Assembly: GCF_003253745.1 (NCBI RefSeq)
Contig: NZ_MZXV01000032.1
Coordinates: 186,001 to 250,000, forward strand
Source of the DNA: Mesorhizobium kowhaii
GTDB lineage: Bacteria; Pseudomonadota; Alphaproteobacteria; Rhizobiales; Rhizobiaceae
Direction: 5' to 3'
DNA length: 64,000 nucleotides
Under the pieces are notes generated by a model, which was not told where the DNA came from, did no database searches, and saw only the letters and a list, made by a program, of their open reading frames with translations. Shown piece after piece: positions 1 to 9,601 of the stretch; within the stretch, counting starts at the first letter, position 1; the number at the start of each line of letters is the position of its first letter. A program made the translations under genes and the position numbers.

Positions 1-819
1 GCCGCGCTCGACCCGACCGCACTGGAGCTGGCCGTCCAGGCCGCCAAGGCGGAACTCTCCAATGCCGAGGCGCAATTCGCCGACGCCGCAGCCAGCGAAG
101 AACGCCAGCGCCAACTGCTTGCCGCCGCCAACACCACGCAGGCGGTCTTCGATTCCGCGCAGCAGGCGAGGAAAGCGGCGGAGGCCGGCGTCGAACGGGC
201 CAAGGCCTCGCTTGCCAAATCGCAGGAGCAGCTTGGCTACGCCCGGCTGTTCTCGGATTTCGACGGTGTCGTCACCGCCACCGGCGCCGAGGTCGGCCAG
301 ACGGTCTCGCCTGGCCAGACGGTCGTCACGGTGGCGCGCTCGGACCTGCGCGAGGCGGTGGTCGACATTCCCGACCAGTTGATCGGTGACCTCACGGCCG
401 GCACGCCATTCCAGGTCATCCTGCAATCGCTGCCGACGATCCAGACCGAGGCCAAGCTGCGCGAGATCGCGCCGCAGGCCGAAGGCTCGACCCGCACGCG
501 GCGCGTGCGTCTGACGCTCACCGATCCGCCGCAAGCCTTCCGACTCGGCTCGACAGTGACGGCGACCCGCGTGACCAAGGTTGCGCCGACGATAGAATTG
601 CCCATGTCGGCACTGCTTGAGAAGGACGGCGTCGACAAGGTGTGGATCGTCGATCCGCAGACATCGAGCGTTAACGCCAAAGATATCAAGGTCGCCGCCA
701 AGGGCGCCGCTACCTTCACCGTCGCCGGAGGGCTGGAAGCCGGTATGCGCGTCGTCACCGCCGGCGTCCACAGCCTGAGCGAAGGCCAAAAGGTCAAAGT
801 GCCGGAGGGCGGCGTCTGA
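1..819 (+). CDS. RND efflux periplasmic adaptor (membrane fusion protein), 5' truncated
   Basis: The reading frame is open from the first base, so the start lies outside the window; 272 residues are visible. The first ~75 residues are Ala/Glu/Gln-rich and look like an alpha-helical coiled-coil hairpin. A lipoyl/barrel-sandwich half follows (GYARLFSDFDGVVTATGAEV, then a GQTVSPGQ turn) and then the beta-barrel and membrane-proximal domains. This order is that of HlyD/AcrA-type adaptors, which bridge an inner-membrane RND pump to an outer-membrane channel. Its stop overlaps the ATG of the pump gene (ATGA, 817-821), so the two are translationally coupled. Substrate cannot be inferred. No outer-membrane factor is seen in the window. 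Confidence 0.9.
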   Translation, partial: AALDPTALELAVQAAKAELSNAEAQFADAAASEERQRQLLAAANTTQAVFDSAQQARKAAEAGVERAKASLAKSQEQLGYARLFSDFDGVVTATGAEVGQTVSPGQTVVTVARSDLREAVVDIPDQLIGDLTAGTPFQVILQSLPTIQTEAKLREIAPQAEGSTRTRRVRLTLTDPPQAFRLGSTVTATRVTKVAPTIELPMSALLEKDGVDKVWIVDPQTSSVNAKDIKVAAKGAATFTVAGGLEAGMRVVTAGVHSLSEGQKVKVPEGGV

Positions 820-3800
820 TGAAGGGCTTCAATCTCTCCGACTGGGCGCTCAGCCACCGCTCCATGGTCTGGTACTTCATGCTGGTCTTCGTGGTGGCCG
901 GCATCTTCTCCTACCTCAATCTCGGTCGTGAGGAAGACCCCAACTTCACCATCAAGACGATGATCATCCAGGCAAATTGGCCGGGCGCGTCGGTCAAGGA
1001 GACCGGGCAGCAGGTGACCGACCGCATAGAGAAGAAGCTCGAGGAGCTCGACAGCCTCGACTTCACCAGATCCGTCACCACCGCCGGCCAGACCGTCATC
1101 TTCGTCAACCTGAAGGACACCACCAAGGCGCGCGATGTCGTGTCGAACTGGATTCAGGTGCGCAACATGGTCAACGACATCCGGACGCAGTTTCCGCAAG
1201 GCGTGCAGGGACCGTTCTTCAACGACCGCTTCGGCGATGTCTTCGGCAACATCTACGCCTTCACGTCGGACGGGCTGACGCCGCGCCAGCTGCGCGACTA
1301 TGTCGAGGACGTCCGCACCAAAATCCTGACCGTGCCGAATGCCGGCAAGGTCGATCTCGTCGGCGCGCAGGACGAGGCGATCTATCTCGAATTCTCGACC
1401 CGCCAGATCGCCGCCCTTGGCCTCAACCAGCAAGCGATCGTTGCCAGCCTGCAAGCGCAGAACGCGATCACGCCGTCCGGTGTCATCGAGTCCGGGCCGG
1501 AGCGCATCAGCGTGCGCGTCGGTGGCCAGTTCACTTCCGAAGAGAGTCTGCGTGCCATCAATCTGCGCGTCAACGACCGCTTCTTCCGGCTGAGCGACGT
1601 GGCGACGATCACGCGCGGCTATGTCGATCCGCCGACGGCGCTGTTCCGCTTCAATGGCCAGGATGCCATCGCGCTCGCCATCGGCATGAAGCCCAACGCC
1701 AATCTGCTGCAGTTCGGCGAGGCGCTGCACACGGAGATGAACAAGGTGCTGGCCGACCTGCCGGTAGGCGTCGGTGTGCATCTGGTCGCGGACCAGCCCG
1801 TCATCGTCGAGGAGGCCGTCTCGGGCTTCACGCGCGCGCTGTTCGAGGCGGTCGCCATCGTGCTCGCGGTGTCCTTCATAAGCCTAGGCATGCGCGCCGG
1901 CTTCGTCGTGGCGCTGTCGATCCCGCTAGTGCTGGCCATCACCTTCACGGTCATGGCCTATCTCGGCATCTCGCTGCAGCGCATCTCGCTGGGGGCGCTG
2001 ATCATTGCGCTCGGTCTCCTGGTCGACGACGCGATGATCGCGGTCGAGATGATGGTGGCGCGGCTTGAGGTCGGCGACAATCTGCGCAAAGCAGCGACTT
2101 ACGTCTACACATCGACTGCGTTCCCAATGCTGACCGGTACGCTGGTGACGGTCGCCGGCTTTATCCCGATCGGCCTCAACAACAGCGCCGCCGGCGAATA
2201 CACCTTCACACTGTTCGTCGTCATCGCCGTATCGCTTCTGGTATCATGGATCGTGGCAGTGCTGTTTGCGCCGCTACTCGGCGTCACAATTCTTCCGGCG
2301 ACGATGAAGACAAAGCACCACGACCAGCCGGGCCGCTTCACGTCACTGTTCCGGCGCGTGCTACTCGGCTCTGTGCGGCATCACTGGCTGACCATCATCG
2401 CCACCGTGCTGTTGTTTGCCGGCTCGATAGCCGGCTTCGGCCTCGTCCAGCAGCAGTTCTTTCCGCCTTCTGACCGGCCGGAGCTGATCGTCGACTGGAA
2501 CCTGCCGCAGAACTCATCGATCACCGAGACGCGGGACCAGATCGAGCGTTTCGAAGGGCGCGCGCTGGCCAGCAACCCCGACATCGACCATTTCAGCTCC
2601 TATATCGGCCAGGGCGCGGTGCGTTTCCTGCTCGCCTTCGACGTGCAACCGGCCAATCCGTATTTCGGCCAGACGGTCATCGTCACCAAGACATCGAAGC
2701 GCGCAACCGGCTGAAGCCGCAACTGGAGAAGCTGCTGCGCGAGGAGTTCGTCGGTACCGATGCCTTCGTCAAGCCGCTCGAGCTGGGGCCGCCGGTCGGC
2801 CGCCCGGTGCAGTACCGCGTCGGCGGACCCGACATCCAGACGGTGCGCGGCCTGGCGCAGCAATTCGCCGGCCTCATCTCGACCAATCCGAAGCTTGCCG
2901 CGCCAACCTTCGACTGGAACGAGCCGCAGCGTGTGCTGAGGGTCGACGTGCTGCAGGACAAGGCGCGCCAGCTCGGCATCACCTCCTCCGATATCGCCAG
3001 CGCGCTGAACAGCACGGTCGGCGGCGCCACCATCACCCAGGTGCGCGACGCCACCTATCTGATCAACGTCGTGGCGCGCTCACGCGATGCCGAACGCGGC
3101 TCGATCAGGACACTGCAGAACATGCAGCTGCCGACCAGCACCGGCGAGGCGATCCCGCTCGCGGCGGTGGCCAACTTCCGCTACGAGCTGGAGCAGCCGA
3201 CGGTGTGGCGGCGTAACCGCATTCCGACGATCACCGTGCGCGCCGGATTGGTCGGCGACACGCTGCCAGCGACCGTGGTCAATGAACTGAAGCCAGCCGT
3301 CGATGCCTTCATCGCCAAACTGCCGCCGGGCTATTCGGTTGAGACCGCAGGCTCGGTCGAGGAAAGCGCTAAAAGCCAGGGACCGATCGCCGCCGTCGTG
3401 CCGCTGATGCTGTTCGTCATGGCGACCATCCTGATGGTGCAGTTGCAGAGCTTCCAGCGCCTGTTCCTGGTTGTTGCTGTGGCGCCGCTCGGCCTGATCG
3501 GCGTGGTGGCCGCACTGGTGCCTAGCGGCGCGCCGCTCGGCTTCGTCGCCATCCTCGGTGTGCTGGCGCTGATCGGCATCCTGATCCGCAACTCGGTCAT
3601 CCTGATCGTGCAGATCGAGGACCTCGTCACCGAAGGCAAGGACCGCTGGGCGGCGGTGATCGAGGCGACCGAGCACCGCATGCGGCCGATTGCGCTGACG
3701 GCAGCAGCCGCGAGCCTCGCGCTGATCCCGATCGCTCGGGAGGTATTCTGGGGACCGATGGCCTATGCCATGATGGGCGGCATCATCGCCGGCACGGCGA

Positions 3801-3919
3801 TCACGCTGCTGTTCCTGCCGGCGCTTTATGTGGCGTGGTTTCGGATCAAGGAGCCGAAGCAGAGGCAGGAAAGTGAAGGCGCGCACGGGGAAACAGTGGC
3901 GGAAGGTGGGGCAGCCTGA
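819..3919 (+). pseudogene. RND efflux transporter permease (AcrB/HAE1-like), split by a one-base frameshift
   Basis: Two abutting frames together make one RND pump. The first part (631 codons) has the N-terminal membrane helix, porter domain and TM4 motif GLLVDDAMIAVEMM with the paired Asp of the proton relay. It ends prematurely at 2714. The second frame picks up the homologous sequence immediately (IEARNRLKPQLEKL) and carries the C-terminal porter domain and helices to 3919. Inserting one base near 2688-2691 (AAGACATC read as AAG-GAC-ATC) restores a continuous protein of about 1033 residues, the usual RND length. The family exports drugs or toxic compounds by proton antiport. The break may be a real inactivating mutation or a sequencing error. 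Confidence 0.85.
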
Positions 3920-3951
3920 GACGGAAATCTCGAGTTACGCCGCGATCCGTC

Positions 3952-4110
3952 ACACCCCCCTCTGGCCTGCCGGCCATCTCCCCAGCGAGGGGGGAGATCG
4001 GCAGCTTCGGCACCCCGTTTACTCCTGCAACTGTGGCGATTGGCGAAGGCGGCTGAGCGTTCAATCTCCCCCCTTGCGGGGGAGATGTCCGGCAGGACAG
4101 AGGGGGTGGG
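3952..4110. repeat. RIME-like palindromic intergenic element
   Basis: A GC-rich element with long imperfect inverted ends: the left arm runs CCCCCCTCTGGCCTGCCGG, and the reverse complement of the right arm is CCCCCTCTGTCCTGCCGG. Each arm also folds on itself (ATCTCCCC...GGGGAGAT), giving a two-hairpin cruciform layout as in rhizobial RIME-type repeats. It fills the gap between the convergent RND pump and ABC ATPase genes. No gene is seen in this gap. Confidence 0.75.
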
Positions 4111-4136
4111 AAGGAACGCAAAGTAAGCGATAGAAA

Positions 4137-4892
4137 TTACGCCCTCACGAACCCATCGCTCGCCCGCAAGAGATTGCGCGTATAATCCTTGGTCACGCGG
4201 CGCTCGACAAGGTCGGCCGCCGCGAGATTCTCCACCGCCTCGCCGCTTTGCATCACCATCAGCCGCTCGCACATATGGGTGATGATGGCGAGGTCGTGAC
4301 TGACCATCAGGAAGGTCAGCTTGCGCCGCCGGCGAACCTCTTCAAGCAAGTTGAGCACCTCCGCCTGCACCGAGGCGTCGAGCGCCGAGGTCGGCTCGTC
4401 GAGCAGCAGGATCGACGGCTCGAGGATCAACGCGCGCGCGATCGCCACGCGCTGGCGCTGGCCGCCCGACAATTGATGCGAGTAGCGGAAGCGAAAACCG
4501 TTGCCCAAGCCGACCTCGTCGAGCGCCCGCTGGATGCGCTTTTCGCCATCGGCAAAACCATGAATGGCAAGCGGCTCCTGCAAGAGACGGTCAACGGTCT
4601 GACGCGGGTGCAGCGAGCCGTACGGATCCTGGAAAACCATCTGCACTTCGCGGTAAAAGGCCTTGTCGCGGCGTGCGCCAAGCTTCTTGCCATTGACGGT
4701 GATGCTGCCCGAAGCGACCGGCGCAAGGCCGGCGATGGCTCGCAGCAGCGTCGATTTGCCGGAGCCGGATTCGCCGACCAGACCGAAGGATTCGCCCGGC
4801 TGCACGTCGAGGCTGACGCCCTTCAGCGCGCGAAAGCGGTCGAAGATCACTTCCAGCCTGTCTACGGCAATCGCTGCTGTCATGCCGCCCAC
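4137..4892 (-). CDS. Oligopeptide/dipeptide ABC transporter ATP-binding protein (OppF/DppF type)
   Basis: 251 residues, a single ABC ATPase domain. Visible motifs are Walker A (GESGSGKST, about residue 37), the Q-loop region VQMVFQDPYGSL, signature [15 protein letters not shown], Walker [13 protein letters not shown] and the H-loop MVSHDLAI. It hydrolyses ATP at the cytoplasmic face to drive import of a peptide-like substrate. It is the last gene of a reverse-strand five-gene operon; its start overlaps the end of the partner ATPase gene. It is somewhat shorter than typical OppF because the C-terminal oligopeptide extension is reduced. Confidence 0.9.
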   Translation of the reverse strand: MGGMTAAIAVDRLEVIFDRFRALKGVSLDVQPGESFGLVGESGSGKSTLLRAIAGLAPVASGSITVNGKKLGARRDKAFYREVQMVFQDPYGSLHPRQTVDRLLQEPLAIHGFADGEKRIQRALDEVGLGNGFRFRYSHQLSGGQRQRVAIARALILEPSILLLDEPTSALDASVQAEVLNLLEEVRRRRKLTFLMVSHDLAIITHMCERLMVMQSGEAVENLAAADLVERRVTKDYTRNLLRASDGFVRA

Positions 4893-5713
4893 TCCGGCTT
4901 GCGGTCGAGCACCGGCAGCGGGTGACGGTCGGCGCCGATCTTGGGCATGCAGTTGAGCAGGCCGCGCGTATAGGGATGCTGGGCACGGCCGAGTTCGGAC
5001 GCCTTGAGCTGCTCGACCACCTTGCCGGCATACATGACGATGACGCGGTCGCAGAAGGACGAGACCAGACGCAGATCGTGCGAGATGAAGATCAGCCCCA
5101 TGCCGCGCTCGCTGACCAGCCGGTCGAGAATGCCGAGCACGTCGAGCTGCACAGTGACGTCGAGTGCCGAGGTCGGCTCGTCGGCAATCATCATTTCCGG
5201 TCCGGCGATCAGCATCATGGCGATCATGGCGCGCTGGCCCATGCCGCCGGACACTTCATGCGGATGCAGGTCGAAGACACGAGCGGGATCGCGGATCTGC
5301 ACGGCCTCCAGCATGGCCAGCGCGCGGTCGCGCGCCTCGGCCTTGCCGACCTTTTCATGCGTGCGCAGCGTCTCGACGATCTGGCGGCCGATGCTCATCA
5401 CCGGGTCGAGCGAATATTTCGGGTCCTGCAGGATCATGGCGATACGTTTTCCGCGCAGCGCCCGGCGTTCGCGTGGCGAGACGCTGAGCAGGTCGATGCC
5501 ATCGAAGGCGAGCTTGTTCGCCGATATCCGGGCCTGCGGCGGCGTCAGCCCCATGATGGCGCGGCCGGTCTGCGATTTGCCCGAACCGGATTCACCGACG
5601 ATGCCAAGCCGTTCGCGGCCGAGCGAAAAAGACACGCCGCGCACCGCCTCGATCAGCCCAGTGCGGGTCGGGAAGGTGACGCGCAGGTCCTCGACGTCGA
5701 GAAGCGTGCTCAT
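4880..5713 (-). CDS. Oligopeptide/dipeptide ABC transporter ATP-binding protein (OppD/DppD type)
   Basis: 277 residues. Walker [10 protein letters not shown], the DPKYSLDPVMSIGRQI stretch after the Q-loop, signature VSGGMGQRAMIAMML, Walker [13 protein letters not shown] and switch His ISHDLRLV are all present. The C-terminal part carries the QHPYTRGLL oligopeptide-transporter motif. It pairs with the downstream ATPase to form the heterodimeric engine. The gene overlaps both neighbours by a few bases, indicating translational coupling. The signature reads SGGMGQR rather than the common SGGMRQR, a minor deviation. Confidence 0.9.
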   Translation of the reverse strand: MSTLLDVEDLRVTFPTRTGLIEAVRGVSFSLGRERLGIVGESGSGKSQTGRAIMGLTPPQARISANKLAFDGIDLLSVSPRERRALRGKRIAMILQDPKYSLDPVMSIGRQIVETLRTHEKVGKAEARDRALAMLEAVQIRDPARVFDLHPHEVSGGMGQRAMIAMMLIAGPEMMIADEPTSALDVTVQLDVLGILDRLVSERGMGLIFISHDLRLVSSFCDRVIVMYAGKVVEQLKASELGRAQHPYTRGLLNCMPKIGADRHPLPVLDRKPEWAA

Positions 5714-6630
5714 TGGTCACCGCTCCTGGGATCAAGCGCGTCGCGAAGGCCGTCGCCGAGCAGGTTGAAGCCAAGGCTGACGATCAGGATGGCGAAGCCC
5801 GGCGCACCGGCCACCCACCATTGATCGAGCACGAAGCGGCGTCCGGACGCGATCATCGTGCCCCATTCCGGCAGCGGCGGCTGCGCGCCGAGGCCGAGGA
5901 AGCCGAGACCGGCGGCAGTCAGGATGATGCCGGCCATATCGAGCGTCACCCTGACGATCAGCGAGGAGATGCAGAGCGGCATGATGTGGCGCAGCACGAT
6001 GCGGAAGGGCGAAGCGCCCATCAGCTGCACCGCTTTGATGTAATCGGAATTGCGCACGGTCAGCGTTTCGGCACGCGCGATACGCGCATAGGGCGGCCAC
6101 GAGGTGATGGCGATCGCCAGCACCGCATTCTCGATGCCGGGGCCCAAGGCCGCGACAAAGGCCAGCGCCAGGATCAGCTTGGGGAAAGCGAGGAAGATGT
6201 CGGTGATGCGCATCAGGATCGCATCGGTCCAGCCGCCGGCATAGCCGGCGACGGTGCCGACCAGCAGGCCGATCGGTGCGGCGATGATGGCAACCAGGAT
6301 GACCACGTAGAGCGTCCAGCGCGAGCCGTAGAGAATGCGCGAGAGGATATCGCGGCCAAGGTCATCGGTGCCGAACCAGTGCTCGGCGCTCGGCGCCAGC
6401 AGGCGCGAGCCCTTGAGGTCGCCGAATGTCGGCGAATAGGGCGCCAGCACGCCGGCAAGGGCGGCAACGACCAGCAGGGCAATGATGATCAGCAGGCCGA
6501 GAAACGCCAGCCGGTTGGCGGAAAAACGCCGCCACGCCACATAGGCGCGGCCAAGCCTCGCCTGCATGCGCGACGCTGGCCGCTCGCTGAGCAGCCAGTC
6601 GCGACGGCTCTGGATGGCGTCGGCGCTCAT
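5710..6630 (-). CDS. Oligopeptide/dipeptide ABC transporter permease (OppC/DppC type)
   Basis: 306 residues. After a basic cytoplasmic N-terminus there is one membrane helix (FLGLLIIIALLVVAALAGVL), the WFGTDDLGRDILSRI motif typical of DppC/OppC, and then a five-helix BPD_transp_1 domain containing the EAA-type loop (YIKAVQLMGASPFRIVLRHI). It forms half of the membrane channel together with the DppB-like protein. ATG/TGA overlaps at both ends show it is cotranscribed with its neighbours. Confidence 0.92.
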   Translation of the reverse strand: MSADAIQSRRDWLLSERPASRMQARLGRAYVAWRRFSANRLAFLGLLIIIALLVVAALAGVLAPYSPTFGDLKGSRLLAPSAEHWFGTDDLGRDILSRILYGSRWTLYVVILVAIIAAPIGLLVGTVAGYAGGWTDAILMRITDIFLAFPKLILALAFVAALGPGIENAVLAIAITSWPPYARIARAETLTVRNSDYIKAVQLMGASPFRIVLRHIMPLCISSLIVRVTLDMAGIILTAAGLGFLGLGAQPPLPEWGTMIASGRRFVLDQWWVAGAPGFAILIVSLGFNLLGDGLRDALDPRSGDQ

Positions 6631-7688
6631 GCAGACTTCGTCCTCGGATCGAGCACCCGGTAGAGCAGGTCGGAGAGAAGGTTGATGGCGATGAACACCG
6701 AGCCGATGACGATGGTGCCGCCGAGCACGGCGTTCATGTCGGCATTCTGCAGCGAGTTGGTGATGTAGAGGCCGATGCCCGGCCAGGAAAACACGGTCTC
6801 GGTCAGCACCGAGCCTTCGAGCAGCCCGGCGTAGGAAAGCGCAATCACCGTCACCATCGGCACCGCGGCGTTGCGCAGGGCGTGGCCCCAGATGATGCGG
6901 GTTTCCGACAGGCCCTTGGCGCGCGCCGCGACGATGTATTCCTGCGCCAGCTCGTTGAGCATGAACGAGCGCGTCATGCGGCTGATATAGGCGAGCGAAA
7001 AATAGCCGAGCAGCGAGGCCGGCAAGATGATGTGGCGGAAGGCATCATAGAAAACATCCCACTGCCCCTGCCACAGGGAATCCAGCAGATAGAAGCCGGT
7101 GATCGGCGTGAAAGTGTATTCGTAGACGACGTCGAGCCGTGCCGGGAAGGCGACCCATTGCAGCTTGGCGTAGAACAGCACCAGCGCCAGCAGCCCGAGC
7201 CAGAAGATCGGCACGGAATAACCGATCAGGCCGATGATGCGCACGATCTGGTCGATGAGACTGCCGCGCCTGACCGCGGCCAGCACGCCGAGCGGCACGC
7301 CGAACAGCGCACCGATCAGTGTTCCCAGCGTCGCCAGTTCCGTCGTTGCCGGAAGGGCGCGGCGAATATCGGTCATGACAGGATTGGTGGTCAGCACGGA
7401 GGTGCCGAAATCACCGTGCAGTGCACTTTTCACATAGATGTAGAACTGCTCGACCAGTGGCAGGTCGAGGCCCATCTCGCGGCGCGTGCGTTCGACGACA
7501 TCGGCCGGCGCGCGATCGCCGAGCACCGCCAGCACTGGGTCGATCGGGATGACACGGCCGATGAAGAAGGTGACCGCGAGCAGACCAAGATAGGTCGTGA
7601 TCGCGATGACCAGGAAACGGCCGAGCGATGATGCAAGGGCGGCGGCGCGGGCGCTGCCGCGCCCGCCCTCGTTTTCAATCGCGCTCAT
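6627..7688 (-). CDS. Oligopeptide/dipeptide ABC transporter permease (OppB/DppB type)
   Basis: 353 residues with an N-terminal helix (FLVIAITTYLGLLAVTFFIG), the typical DppB segment RREMGLDLPLVEQFYIYV and a BPD_transp_1 core ending in TKSA. The EAA loop reads [21 protein letters not shown]. It pairs with the DppC-like permease. It lies 18 bp downstream of the binding-protein gene and overlaps the next permease by 4 bp. The N-terminus before the first helix (~20 residues, Gly/Ala/Arg-rich) is longer than usual; a later start is possible. Confidence 0.92.
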   Translation of the reverse strand: MSAIENEGGRGSARAAALASSLGRFLVIAITTYLGLLAVTFFIGRVIPIDPVLAVLGDRAPADVVERTRREMGLDLPLVEQFYIYVKSALHGDFGTSVLTTNPVMTDIRRALPATTELATLGTLIGALFGVPLGVLAAVRRGSLIDQIVRIIGLIGYSVPIFWLGLLALVLFYAKLQWVAFPARLDVVYEYTFTPITGFYLLDSLWQGQWDVFYDAFRHIILPASLLGYFSLAYISRMTRSFMLNELAQEYIVAARAKGLSETRIIWGHALRNAAVPMVTVIALSYAGLLEGSVLTETVFSWPGIGLYITNSLQNADMNAVLGGTIVIGSVFIAINLLSDLLYRVLDPRTKSA

Positions 7689-7706
7689 GCTGCGCGTCCG
7701 TCGGCG

Positions 7707-9350
7707 TTATTCCTTGGAAACCGGCCCGACGAAGTTGCTGTCGAAGCTCGGGCCGAGCGCAAAGCCCTTGAGGTTCTTGCGCAGACCGGCCACTTCCAGC
7801 TGCTGGTGGATGATGACGAAGGGGCTGGTGTCGAGGATCTTCTTCTCGAGATCCTTGTACATATCGGCGCGCTTGCCTGCATCCTTCTCGAGCAGAGCCG
7901 CTTCCGTCTCCTTGGTCAAGTCCGGAATGTCCCAGGAGTTGCGCCAGGCAAGCGTATGGGACTTGCCGGCGTCCGAATTGTCGGGATTCGAGGCGAAGGT
8001 CTGGGCATTGGAGTTCGGATCGAAGTAATCCTGGCCCCACTGGCCGATATAGATGTCGTGATTGCGGGCGCGGTATTTGGTCAGCGTCTGTTTGCCATCG
8101 CCGGGGATGATCTCCAGTTTGATGCCGGCCTGACCGAGCGTCTGCTGGATCGATTCGGCCATGCCTGTCTCCGGCTGTTTGCTGCGCACGTCCATGGTTA
8201 CGCTGAAGCCGTCCGGCATACCGGCCTTGGCCAACAGTTCCTTGGCCTTGGCGACGTCGAGCTTGAACGGATTCTCGTCGAGTTCACCCAGCACGCCCTT
8301 GGGCAGGAAGGTCTGGTGGATTTCGCCGATGCCCTTGAGGATGGTCGAACCCAAGGCATCATAGTCGACCAGGTATTTGAAGGCCTGGCGCACTTCGGGC
8401 TTGGCGAGGTTCGGGTTCTTCTGGTTGAGGCTGATATAGTAGACCGTGCCCTTCGGCGCGCTGGTGGTGGTCAAATCGGCATTCTTGGCGATGGCGTCGA
8501 GGTCGTTCGGCTCGAGATTGCGGGCCACGTCGATGTCGCCGGCTTCAAGCGCCAGGCGCTGTGCCGAGCTTTCCTTCATGTTGCGATAGATGATGCGGGC
8601 CAGCTTAGCCTTTTCGCCGTAGTAATTGTCGTTGCGCTCCATGACGACGGCTTCGTTGGCGCGCCATTCGCGCAGCTTGTAGACGCCGGAGCCGGCATAG
8701 CCGGTCTTCAGCCAGGCATTGCCGAAGTCGTTGTCCCATTTGTAGTCGGCGCTGGGTGTGACTGCAGCGACATGTTCCTTGACCAGCTTGGCGTCGACCA
8801 CCGAAGCGACGGTTGCCGACAGACAGTTCAAGACGAAGCTCGGCGCATAGCCCTTGTCGACGGTGAACTGGAAGGTGGTGTCGTCGACAGCCTTGGCCTT
8901 TTCGGTGACGTTGTCGCCGCTGATGCCGAACTGGCCGATGATGAAGGCCGGGCTCTTGTCCAGCTTGACGGCGCGTTCGAAGGAGTAGGCGACGTCGGCC
9001 GCCGTGATCGGATTGCCCGAAGCAAATTTCAGGCCGGGCTTAAGCTTGAAGGTATAGGTGAAGCCATCATCGGAGACGGTCCAGCTTTCGGCGAGGTCGC
9101 CCTTGACCTTGGAGGTGTCGCTGAGGTCGAGACGGACAAGCAGATCATAGGTGTTGCCGGTGACCTCGGCGGTCGACAGTTCGAACGCCTCGCCCGGATC
9201 CATGGAGATGATGTCGTCGATCGCGAAACCTTCGACCAGCGTGTCGGCGGGCGTGACAGCGCCAGCCGGCGCGCCGGCCAGAAGCAGCGCGGACATGGCG
9301 GCACCCGCGAGCAAGATGCGCGAGCGTAGAGCAAACTTTTCCATCATCAT
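7707..9350 (-). CDS. Extracellular solute-binding protein, SBP family 5 (peptide/dipeptide)
   Basis: 547 residues from the chosen start at 9350, where three consecutive ATG codons follow an AGGGA ribosome-binding site. A Sec signal peptide is clear (ILLAGAAMSALLLAGAPAGA, cleavage near residue 32). The mature protein has the family-5 pattern: ADTLVEGFAIDDIISMDPG, the WTVSDDGFTYTFKLKPGLKF block and the C-terminal lobe. It captures a peptide-like or other amphiphilic ligand in the periplasm and hands it to the permeases encoded downstream. It heads the reverse-strand ABC operon 9350-4137; its ligand is not deducible. Confidence 0.92.
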   Translation of the reverse strand: MMMEKFALRSRILLAGAAMSALLLAGAPAGAVTPADTLVEGFAIDDIISMDPGEAFELSTAEVTGNTYDLLVRLDLSDTSKVKGDLAESWTVSDDGFTYTFKLKPGLKFASGNPITAADVAYSFERAVKLDKSPAFIIGQFGISGDNVTEKAKAVDDTTFQFTVDKGYAPSFVLNCLSATVASVVDAKLVKEHVAAVTPSADYKWDNDFGNAWLKTGYAGSGVYKLREWRANEAVVMERNDNYYGEKAKLARIIYRNMKESSAQRLALEAGDIDVARNLEPNDLDAIAKNADLTTTSAPKGTVYYISLNQKNPNLAKPEVRQAFKYLVDYDALGSTILKGIGEIHQTFLPKGVLGELDENPFKLDVAKAKELLAKAGMPDGFSVTMDVRSKQPETGMAESIQQTLGQAGIKLEIIPGDGKQTLTKYRARNHDIYIGQWGQDYFDPNSNAQTFASNPDNSDAGKSHTLAWRNSWDIPDLTKETEAALLEKDAGKRADMYKDLEKKILDTSPFVIIHQQLEVAGLRKNLKGFALGPSFDSNFVGPVSKE

Positions 9351-9601
9351 CGTGATTGTTCCCTGTTTTGTTGACCTGAGTTCCCGGCTCAGGATTGCAG
9401 TATTCTTTCGGGGCCGGCAATGGCCTCTGCCCACTTACCGTCGTGGTTTTTGTCCAGTTGGTCAACACCATATCCGGCGGCTTTCAAGCCGGCAACGAGC
9501 ATTTGGAAGACTGCGTATTGGACCAGAGTGGGCTGGGGCGAGTCGATGCATGCGCCGGCTAATTGATGCCGCCAATCGGGAAAAATCTGCTAATGTCGGA
9601 G

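Noticed and set aside
237..1781. 514-codon reverse open frame opposite the adaptor/pump junction
   Set aside because: It spans two genes and has the low-complexity look of an antisense GC-rich frame.
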